NCBI GenBank assembly: GCA_964625745.1
Contig: CAZVCJ010000143.1
Span: forward strand, 1-10,488
Source of the DNA: CAZVCJ01 sp964625745
GTDB taxonomy: Bacteria > Chloroflexota > Anaerolineae > VGOG01
Direction of reading: 5' to 3'
Length of the DNA: 10,488 bases
The position numbers and the translations under genes were made by a program. Below are positions 1 through 5,138 of the stretch, piece by piece; positions within the stretch are counted from its first letter, which is position 1; each line of letters opens with the position of its first letter. The notes under the pieces were generated by a model. The model was not told the origin of the DNA. It did no database searches and worked only from the letters and a program-made list of their open reading frames with translations.

Positions 1-18
1 GGGGAACTTGGGCAACCC

Positions 19-1854
19 TTATTGCGGACAACAAAACACGTCCGAAACCCCGCAGTCAATGCAACCTTCTCGACAATCAATGGTCGTCTCACCGCGCAGG
101 CTGCGCTGGTACTCTTCGATCAGGAATTCCTTCCGTACCCCCACGTCAATGTGATCCCAGGGGAGCACCTCGTCGAGGGAGCGCTCCCTGCGAGCGTAAA
201 AGTTGGGATCAAGACCGGCATCGGCGAAGGCTCGCCACCAAAGGCCATCGTCGAGTAGCTCGTCCCAGGCATCGAACCTGGCCCCCAACTGCCAGGCGCG
301 GTGGATGACCTGGCCCAGCCGCCGGTCGCCGCGGGAGAGGGCCGCCTCCAGCAGGGTCGTGCGGGGACTCTGCCAACTGAGGCTGATGCCCGGCCCCCTG
401 AGCCCTCGCCGCAACAACTCTTGCTTCTCCTCCAGGCTTCCCTCGTCGGCCAGGGGCAGCCACTGGAACGGGGTGAAAGGCTTGGGCACAAAGGTGCCGA
501 GGCTGACATTGACCTGAGCCCTCTTCCCCTGATGGCGCCGGCCGACGGCCCGCACCTTCTTCACCAAATCCACGATGGCGGCCAAGTCCTCCAGGCTCTC
601 CGTGGGCAGGCCCACCATGAAGTAGAGCTTGATCCGCCGCCATCCGCTGGCATAGGCTGCCTCAGCCGTGCGCAGCAGGTCTTCCTCGGTAACGTTCTTG
701 TTGACCACGTCCCGCAGGCGCTGGCTGCCCGCCTCAGGTGCGAAGGTCAGGCCAGTCTTGCGCCGCCCCTGAAACATCTCCGCCAGCTCAACCGAAAAAG
801 AATCAATGCGCAAGGAGGGCAAGGAAACAGCCAGGGGCGGGCGCTGATAGCCCGTGGTAAGCTGTCGCACCAGGGGTTTGATCTGGCTGTGGTCGCTGGA
901 ACTCAGGGAGACCAGGGCCACCTCTTCGTAGCCCGTCTGCTGCACCATGTCCTCCACCGCCTCCAGCACCTCCTCCAGAGGTCGCTCGCGCAGAGGCCGA
1001 TAGATGAACCCAGCCTGGCAAAAGCGGCAGCCTTTTGTACAGCCCCGCTGGATCTCGATCATGGCCCGGTCGTGTATCACCTGAGTATAGGGCACGACTA
1101 GCCTGGTCGGCGCAGGGGGCAGGGTCCCCACGACGCGCTTCCGCACCCGGACTCTGGCCTCAGGAACCAGCGGCTCCACGCCAGCCACCGTGCCATCGTC
1201 GCGATAACGCACATCGTAAAGACCGGGTACGTAAACACCCTCGATCTTAGCCGCCTCCTGCAAAAAATCCGCCTTCGCAACTCGAAACTCGAAACCCGAA
1301 CCCCGAAACTCACGATAAGCCCGCACCAACTCCAGCAGCACCTCCTCCCCCTCCCCGATCACGAAGAGGTCGAAGAAGTCGGCCAGAGGCTCGGCGTTGT
1401 AGGTGCAACTGCCCCCGCCGATGATCAGCGGATCAGCGTCGCCTCGCTCCGCTGCCAGGGGCGAGAGGCCGGCCAGATCCAGCATGTTCAGCACATTAGT
1501 GTAGTTCAGCTCATACTGCAACGAGAAGCCTATTATGTCAAATTCAGCCAGAGGGCGTCGCGACTCCAGGCTGTAGAGGGGGACGCCAGCGCCTCGCATG
1601 GCCTCCTCCATGTCTATCCAGGGGGCATAGACCCGCTCGGCCAGGACGCCCTCTTCCCTGTTCAGGATGTCGTAGAGAATCATCAGGCCCAGGTTAGACA
1701 TACCCACTTCGTAGACGTCCGGATAGGCCAGAGCTACTTTGACCTCAACCCGGTCCCAATCCTTGACCACGCTGTTCCACTCGTGACCTGTGTAGCGGGA
1801 GGGCTTGGCTACTTTTGGTAGAATGTCATCCAAAACTTGCTGTGTTATGTCCAT
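19..1854 (-). CDS. Radical SAM protein, TIGR03960-like, with N-terminal B12-binding-like domain
   Basis: This gene encodes about 611 residues. The N-terminal part (residues about 35-175) resembles the Rossmann-like B12-binding domain of radical SAM/B12 proteins, with PDVYEVGMSNLG and IIGGGSCTYNAEP, but I do not see the cobalamin-ligating DxHxxG motif. The radical SAM core follows, with the 4Fe-4S motif CTKGCRFC (Cys272, Cys276, Cys279) that would bind the cluster used to cleave S-adenosylmethionine. The tail has a Cys-rich cluster (Cys594, 598, 601, 608, 609). The overall pattern, including VPKPFTPFQW, matches what I know as the TIGR03960 family, whose reaction is unknown. I chose the ATG at 1854, with GGTGAG seven bases upstream, over an in-frame TTG at 1869. 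Residues 182-193 are encoded by a heptanucleotide repeat. The gene lies 112 bases downstream of the ROK kinase on the same strand, so co-transcription is possible. Family assignment is firm; function is not known. Confidence 0.88.
   Translation of the reverse strand: MDITQQVLDDILPKVAKPSRYTGHEWNSVVKDWDRVEVKVALAYPDVYEVGMSNLGLMILYDILNREEGVLAERVYAPWIDMEEAMRGAGVPLYSLESRRPLAEFDIIGFSLQYELNYTNVLNMLDLAGLSPLAAERGDADPLIIGGGSCTYNAEPLADFFDLFVIGEGEEVLLELVRAYREFRGSGFEFRVAKADFLQEAAKIEGVYVPGLYDVRYRDDGTVAGVEPLVPEARVRVRKRVVGTLPPAPTRLVVPYTQVIHDRAMIEIQRGCTKGCRFCQAGFIYRPLRERPLEEVLEAVEDMVQQTGYEEVALVSLSSSDHSQIKPLVRQLTTGYQRPPLAVSLPSLRIDSFSVELAEMFQGRRKTGLTFAPEAGSQRLRDVVNKNVTEEDLLRTAEAAYASGWRRIKLYFMVGLPTESLEDLAAIVDLVKKVRAVGRRHQGKRAQVNVSLGTFVPKPFTPFQWLPLADEGSLEEKQELLRRGLRGPGISLSWQSPRTTLLEAALSRGDRRLGQVIHRAWQLGARFDAWDELLDDGLWWRAFADAGLDPNFYARRERSLDEVLPWDHIDVGVRKEFLIEEYQRSLRGETTIDCREGCIDCGVSDVFCCPQ
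1276..1310. repeat. Five tandem 7-nt units inside the radical SAM gene
   Basis: On the plus strand the units are CGCAACT, CGAAACT, CGAAACC, CGAACCC and CGAAACT, back to back with no extra bases. They cover 35 bases of the minus-strand radical SAM gene and encode residues 182-193 (REFRGSGFEFRV on the minus strand), in the segment between the B12-binding-like domain and the radical SAM core. Such CGAAACY heptamers look like an intergenic repeat type. Here it has been accommodated without breaking the frame. Confidence 0.85.
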
Positions 1855-1946
1855 GTAACCACTCACCAACTTAACCAGGACGCCAAAACTGCTACCCAGG
1901 GGCGTCTCCGTTAATTTCAGTGCGTTGCCTTCTTACTGCTCCCGCC

Positions 1947-2001
1947 GGATCGCCAGATCCAGCGGCTCAACTGGCGGCCTCGGACGGGGATCTGGCGATC
2001 C
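1947..2001. repeat. 14-bp inverted repeat across the 3' end of the ROK kinase gene
   Basis: GGATCGCCAGATCC at 1947-1960 is exactly the reverse complement of GGATCTGGCGATCC at 1988-2001, with 27 bases between. Each arm is also a small palindrome (GGATC, four bases, GATCC). The pair straddles the stop codon of the ROK gene (TGA, 1969-1967 on the minus strand). It could form a hairpin at the end of that message, but no T tract follows on the minus strand, so it is not a standard intrinsic terminator. It may be a REP-like element. Confidence 0.7.
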
Positions 2002-2974
2002 CCTTTGAGCAGACATCGTTTTGCAAGAGCACCAGGGCAACCGCGCCCAGGAGTCCCACGTCGTCGCCGAGGGTGGCGGCTACAATGGGAGTATCCTCCC
2101 AATAATAGCTGGCCATAGCTCGCTCGCGCACTGCGGCTCGGATAGGCTCGAAGAGGAGAGCGCCGGCCTTGGTCACGCTCCCCCCGATGACGATCAGGCT
2201 GGGGTTGAAAATATGCAGCAGGTTGACTATCCCGACGCCAATGTAGAACCCGGCTTGGCGGAAGAGCTCGATGGCCACTGGATCGCCCGCCTGGGCCGCC
2301 TGGTTGACCTCTTTGGCGGTGATCTTGTCCAGGTCGCCGCCAACCAAATCGGTGATGGTCGTCCCGATCCCGGTTCTGATGAGTTCCCTGGCGCAGCGAG
2401 CGATGGCCGGGCCTGCGGCCAGAGCCTCCAGGCAGCCAATGTTTCCGCAGTTGCAACGGGGACCGTGGACCTCAATGGTCTGATGGCCCACCTCGCCCGC
2501 CAGGCCCTGGGCTCCCAACAGCAGCCTGTTATCAACGATGACGCCGCCGCCAATGCCGGTGCTCACAGTGATGTAGATCAGATCAGCGACACCCTGGCCG
2601 GCTCCGAAGCGCTGCTCCGCCAAAGCTGCCAGGTTGGCATCGTTGCCTATCAGGACAGGCAGACCGAACTCCTCTTCCATGAGGTCCTTCAGAGGAACGT
2701 TCTTCCAGCCAGGCAGGTTTGGAGCCTTCATGATGATCCCTTTCCAGGGATCCGAAGGCCCGGGGGCGACGATGCCGATACCCTGCACCTGTCCCCGCTC
2801 CGTTGATCCCATCACCTCATAGATCGCCCCTTTGATGCGGCCGACGACCGGGTCCAGCCCCTCTTCCGCCAATGTCAGGCAACTGGCGCGACGGAGGATA
2901 TTCCCCTCCCCATCGGCCAGCACCGCTCGAATCTGGGTACCACCCAGGTCTACGCCAACCATCAGCTTTTGCAT
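1967..2974 (-). CDS. ROK-family sugar kinase (glucokinase-like)
   Basis: The product is 335 residues and is a cytoplasmic ATP-dependent sugar kinase of the ROK family. The N-terminal phosphate-binding motif DLGGTQIR is at residues 9-16. GNDANLAALAE follows with the likely catalytic base Asp112, then the STGIGGG phosphate loop near 138-144. The ROK zinc signature is complete: Glu161 and His164 in GEVGH, then Cys174, Cys176 and Cys181 in CNCGNIGCLE. The family includes glucokinases, N-acetylglucosamine and N-acetylmannosamine kinases and transcriptional repressors. No DNA-binding domain precedes the kinase here, so an enzyme is likely, and glucokinase is the usual default. Substrate cannot be read from sequence. 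The ATG at 2974 has a strong ribosome site (GAGGAGGG, six bases upstream). The last 15 or so residues look like a non-conserved tail and overlap an inverted repeat. Confidence 0.92.
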   Translation of the reverse strand: MQKLMVGVDLGGTQIRAVLADGEGNILRRASCLTLAEEGLDPVVGRIKGAIYEVMGSTERGQVQGIGIVAPGPSDPWKGIIMKAPNLPGWKNVPLKDLMEEEFGLPVLIGNDANLAALAEQRFGAGQGVADLIYITVSTGIGGGVIVDNRLLLGAQGLAGEVGHQTIEVHGPRCNCGNIGCLEALAAGPAIARCARELIRTGIGTTITDLVGGDLDKITAKEVNQAAQAGDPVAIELFRQAGFYIGVGIVNLLHIFNPSLIVIGGSVTKAGALLFEPIRAAVRERAMASYYWEDTPIVAATLGDDVGLLGAVALVLLQNDVCSKGIARSPSEAAS

Positions 2975-3004
2975 TATAGCCCCTCCTCGTTCGATCGCGC
3001 CTCA

Positions 3005-3013
3005 AGTATACCA
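3005..3013 (-). promoter_or_regulatory. Extended -10 promoter for the ROK kinase gene
   Basis: Reading the minus strand, TGG followed by TATACT gives an extended -10 element about 30 bases upstream of the ROK start codon. The -35 region at normal spacing (TGGCGC) is poor, which an extended -10 can compensate. A 14-base core, AATTGTGGTATACT, is identical to that of the promoter at 3692-3720 upstream of the B12 riboswitch. Confidence 0.55.
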
Positions 3014-3076
3014 CAATTTCGCAGCTTGCGCCAGAACTTGTCTTAGGCGTAAAATGCGGGCAATAAGAAAGCCACC

Positions 3077-3337
3077 TGCACGCACGGCTACGCCTGCCGC
3101 GCCGTCATCAAACACCTGTTTCCCGGTGAGCCGGAGCGACTGAAGCGGTTCCGAAACCGTTTCACCAGGGTCCCCTATCCAGGCACGCCGATCAAAACGC
3201 AGCTCTGGAAGGTCGGCCAAGGGGAGGCGCTCTTCAGGACGATCAACGCTGAAACGGGAGAGGTGGTCATCGATCAGGGCGTCGTCGAATGGATGAGCCG
3301 CGAAGAAGTGGATCGCCGGGCCAAAGCAAAGGGCATC
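3077..3337 (+). pseudogene. Remnant of MaoC-type (R)-specific enoyl-CoA hydratase
   Basis: An open frame runs from just after a stop codon at 3050-3052 with no usable start. From 3077 it reads CTHGYACRAVIKHLFPGEPE, then VPYPGTPIKTQLWK and NAETGEVVIDQGVVEW. This is the C-terminal half of a MaoC-like hot-dog hydratase, which adds water to trans-2-enoyl-CoA. The part that should carry the catalytic Asp and His (a D-x-N-P-x-H type motif just before the HG segment) is missing. Together with the absent start, this marks a 5'-truncated relic. The reading frame itself is intact, so decay may be recent or the piece may be a recombination leftover. It continues in the same frame into a dehydrogenase fragment. 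Recognition is from memory of the family pattern, not from a search. Confidence 0.6.
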
Positions 3338-3430
3338 TGCTCCGACGGCCAGGCGGCTATCGTGACCGGGGCCGGCGGTGGGCTGGGTCGCGTCTACGCC
3401 CTGGAGCTGGCCAAACGCGGCGTCAACCTC
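3338..3430 (+). pseudogene. N-terminal remnant of a short-chain dehydrogenase (SDR)
   Basis: In the same frame as the MaoC relic, and with no stop between them, the sequence reads GQAAIVTGAGGGLGRVYALE and LAKRGVNL. This is the opening beta-alpha-beta of an SDR, with the NAD(P)-binding TGxxxGxG motif (TGAGGGLG). The similarity stops abruptly after about 30 residues. The Asn of the structural core, the Tyr-x-x-x-Lys active site and the rest of the domain (about 220 residues) are absent. MaoC plus SDR is the pair used for the hydration and (R)-3-hydroxyacyl-CoA oxidation steps of multifunctional beta-oxidation enzymes. The original locus may therefore have been a fused or adjacent pair of that kind; this is inference. 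Confidence 0.55.
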
Positions 3431-3582
3431 TTTCCAAACTGGCCGATGCCGGCATATCGGACGAGATGGCGGCGGCCCTGGAGCACGCGCCGAGCGGTGA
3501 CCGCGTTGCCTGGGGCATCCCCTTTGAGATCGGGGGCGTGGTGGCGATTGCAGACCAGGCTGTTTCTGTCGAGCTCGACAGC
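3427..3582 (+). pseudogene. Unrecognised coding-like fragment in a different frame
   Basis: From about 3427 the frame offset from the SDR relic becomes protein-like, reading SKLADAGISDEMAAALEHAP and then VAWGIPFEIGGVVAIADQAV for about 52 residues. I cannot name the family with confidence. The IPFEIGG segment vaguely recalls beta-sandwich parts of carbohydrate-active proteins, but that is weak. No start codon, ribosome site or proper end belongs to it, and it abuts the SDR relic with no spacer, so it looks like a piece of a third gene joined by deletion or rearrangement. Bases 3583-3691 after it show nothing I can recognise. Confidence 0.3.
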
Positions 3583-3691
3583 CGCGACGAACCCCCCCAG
3601 GAGGAACTGCGCGCGCTCCAGTGCTGCCCTCTTAAGGCCGGCGGCTTCCACATCCAACGAACCGACGCGCAGGTTGCACGCTCCCGGTTTC

Positions 3692-3720
3692 TTGCCAAGA
3701 TAACCGAATTGTGGTATACT
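3692..3720 (+). promoter_or_regulatory. Sigma-70-type promoter of the B12 operon
   Basis: TTGCCA (3692-3697) and TATACT (3715-3720) are separated by exactly 17 bases, and TG-G directly precedes the -10 (3712-3714), giving an extended -10 promoter. Transcription would start near 3727, about 20 bases before the riboswitch aptamer. This is the best promoter in the window and explains why the leader is transcribed. Confidence 0.8.
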
Positions 3721-3746
3721 ATGACCTGCAAAACTGAATACTGACC

Positions 3747-3940
3747 GGTAGAGGTGACCTGGGCCGAAAGGCCAGGCTGAAAAGGGGAAGTCCGGTGCGA
3801 GTCCGGCGCTGTCCCGCAACTGTGAAGTTTGGTCGGATGGTCATGTAGTGGCGTGGTCAAGTGGTCATGTAGTTGTAGACCATAAGACCACGTGACCAGG
3901 AGACCATCAGACCAACGAAGCCAGGATACCTGCCTCTCCG
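3747..3940 (+). promoter_or_regulatory. Cobalamin (B12) riboswitch
   Basis: All conserved blocks of the cobalamin aptamer are present in order. They are GAGGTGACC near 3751, TGAAAAGGGGAAG near 3778-3790, the core GTCCGGTGCGAGTCCGGCGC followed by TGTCCCGCAACTGT (3789-3823), and the B12 box GAAGCCAGGATACCTGCC (3917-3934). A closing P1 helix can form between 3747-3754 and 3933-3939. The aptamer binds adenosylcobalamin or a related corrinoid and normally lowers expression of uptake and synthesis genes when ligand is plentiful. It lies ahead of btuF and is followed by an intrinsic terminator, so control is probably by premature termination. It is longer than usual because of an 87-base hairpin of 8-nt repeats between the CAACTGT block and the B12 box. 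Confidence 0.95.
3829..3917. repeat. 8-nt periodic array forming a long hairpin within the riboswitch
   Basis: Five 8-base units start at 3831, 3839, 3847, 3855 and 3863. Four begin GGTC (GGTCGGAT, GGTCATGT, GGTCAAGT, GGTCATGT) and the third is degenerate (AGTGGCGT). After a 7-base centre come five units that all begin GACC, at 3878, 3886, 3894, 3902 and 3910 (GACCATAA, GACCACGT, GACCAGGA, GACCATCA, GACCAACG). The GGTC blocks pair with the GACC blocks in register, giving an imperfect stem from 3829 to 3915 with a loop near 3867-3877. It occupies the variable peripheral arm before the B12 box and leaves the aptamer core intact. Confidence 0.85.
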
Positions 3941-4001
3941 TTGTTCCAGAAACCTTCGAGAGAAAGGGGGTGGGAACGCTATGTACGAAGTACGGTGAAA
4001 C

Positions 4002-4034
4002 AATCCCCTTGTCGAAGCAGGCAAGGGGATTTTT
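4002..4034 (+). terminator. Intrinsic terminator, expression platform of the B12 riboswitch
   Basis: AATCCCCTTG (4002-4011) pairs perfectly with CAAGGGGATT (4022-4031) around a 10-base loop, and a T run ends at 4034. It lies about 60 bases after the aptamer and 140 bases before btuF, the position expected of a transcription-attenuating platform. AAGGGG at 3964-3969 could pair with CCCCTT at 4005-4010 as an antiterminator. The CTCTC of the P1 3' strand (3934-3938) could instead pair with GAGAG at 3958-3962. These alternatives are my reading and have not been folded computationally. Confidence 0.88.
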
Positions 4035-4040
4035 AGTTGG

Positions 4041-4137
4041 AGAAACCAGGTTTTTCTCTGTCTGAGCAAGCAGATCGTTGCTTCTGGGATCTCTTGCGGC
4101 GCGGAAAGTATCTCATCAACTCAAAAACCTGGTTTCT
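4041..4137. repeat. 15-bp perfect inverted repeat between terminator and btuF
   Basis: AGAAACCAGGTTTTT (4041-4055) is the exact reverse complement of AAAAACCTGGTTTCT (4123-4137), with 67 bases between. The interior contains a smaller stem, AGCAA (4065-4069) with TTGCT (4078-4082). There is no coding potential inside. The AGAAACC-GGTTTCT theme resembles abundant short palindromic intergenic repeats known in some bacterial genomes. It could be a small MITE-like or REP-like element, or a stabilising structure at the 5' side of the btuF message. Confidence 0.75.
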
Positions 4138-4175
4138 GGTCCCCACCTATGTTGAAAACAAACGGAGGTAACACA

Positions 4176-5111
4176 ATGAAAACCTATAGATCGCTAGTCT
4201 TGCAGGGCTTGCTTGCCCTGTTGATCGTCGCCCTGGTCGGATGCACAGGCGGTAAGGCGCCTGAGGCTTCGGAGTCGGCCAAACCCATCAGCGTGGTTGA
4301 CGACGCTGGCCGCACGGTGGAGATAGCCAAGACGCCGCAGCGCATCATATCCCTGGCACCCTCTAACACTGAGATCCTCTTCGCCCTGGGCCTGGGCGAT
4401 AAAGTGGTCGGCGTGACCGATTTCTGTGACTATCCAGAGGAGGCCAAAGCCATCGAGCAGATAGGAACCTATTTCGATCCGAACATCGAGATAATCTTCT
4501 CCATCTCCCCTGATCTGGTGTTGGCTATCGCTGACCTCCCAGAGGACGTAATAGCTAAATTGGAGGAGTTGGACATCCCTGCCCCAATTCTAGCCCCCCC
4601 TGATCTGGAGGGCATCCTGGCTAACATCCAATTGGTGGGCAAGGCTACAGGGGCCGAGAAGGAGGCGGAAGCCTTGGTCTCCGAGATGAGAGGGCGGATC
4701 GCAGCCGTTACGGAAAAGGCAAGTGAGGTTAAGGAGAAGCCCAGGGTCTTCTGTGAGATAGATGCTACCGATCCTTCCAAGCCGTGGGCATCCGGGCCCG
4801 GCTCTTTCATGGATGCCATGATCCGGCTCTCAGGGGGAACGAACGTCGCCGCTGACGCCGAATCCCCGTGGCCCCAACTCAGCGCCGAGGAGATCATAGC
4901 CCAGGATCCTGACATCATCATCCTGGCCGATTCCAAATATGGGGTGACCGCCGAATCAGTGGGGGAGCGTCCTGGCTGGGAGGTCATCACCGCCGTCAAA
5001 GAGGGGGCCATTTTCGACCTTGACGATGATCTGATCAGCCGTCCCGGCCCACGCATCGTTGATGGCTTGGAAGCTGTAGCCAGGATCATCCATCCAGAGC
5101 TGTTTGAGTAG
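4176..5111 (+). CDS. btuF: Corrinoid-binding lipoprotein of the B12 ABC importer
   Basis: This encodes a 311-residue substrate-binding protein of the periplasmic-binding-protein type 2 family (BtuF/FecB/TroA-like fold). A hydrophobic signal peptide ends in a lipobox LVGC with Cys23 as the lipidation site, so the mature protein is anchored on the outer face of the cytoplasmic membrane. The first lobe starts at ISVVDDAGRTVEI and has the family pattern RIISLAPSNTEILFALG (residues about 56-72) followed by VVGVTDFCDYP. The second lobe contains WPQLSAEEIIAQDPDIII. It captures cobalamin or cobinamide and hands it to BtuC. The ATG at 4176 has GGAGG seven bases upstream; an earlier ATG at 4149 lacks such a site. 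As first gene after a B12 riboswitch and directly before a BtuC-like permease, a corrinoid substrate is much more likely than the haem or siderophores bound by relatives. Confidence 0.93.
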   Translation: MKTYRSLVLQGLLALLIVALVGCTGGKAPEASESAKPISVVDDAGRTVEIAKTPQRIISLAPSNTEILFALGLGDKVVGVTDFCDYPEEAKAIEQIGTYFDPNIEIIFSISPDLVLAIADLPEDVIAKLEELDIPAPILAPPDLEGILANIQLVGKATGAEKEAEALVSEMRGRIAAVTEKASEVKEKPRVFCEIDATDPSKPWASGPGSFMDAMIRLSGGTNVAADAESPWPQLSAEEIIAQDPDIIILADSKYGVTAESVGERPGWEVITAVKEGAIFDLDDDLISRPGPRIVDGLEAVARIIHPELFE

Positions 5112-5138
5112 GAGACAGGGGGATAAAAGGAGTCGGCT

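Noticed and set aside
1..18. Possible start of the next minus-strand gene after the radical SAM gene
   Set aside because: Only 18 bases remain; relatives often have a DUF2344-type gene here but nothing in view supports it.
301..1101. Long plus-strand open frame of 266 codons opposite the radical SAM gene
   Set aside because: It is a shadow of the minus-strand gene, which carries clear family motifs; the plus-strand translation is rich in Gln, His and Arg and shows no known domain.
3394..3860. Minus-strand open frames opposite the relic region and riboswitch
   Set aside because: They run into the riboswitch sequence, have no recognisable domain and no ribosome site; judged to be chance.
3829..3917. 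CRISPR-like array in the riboswitch leader
   Set aside because: Units are 8 bases with no spacers and are inverted halfway, which makes a hairpin and not a CRISPR array.
3981..3998. Tiny open frame MYEVR between aptamer and terminator, with a G-rich stretch upstream
   Set aside because: Five codons with no B12-related or stalling motif; the riboswitch and terminator explain the leader without a leader peptide.
4149..4175. Earlier ATG for btuF at 4149
   Set aside because: It would put residues before the signal peptide and has no good ribosome site, while 4176 has GGAGG at ideal spacing.
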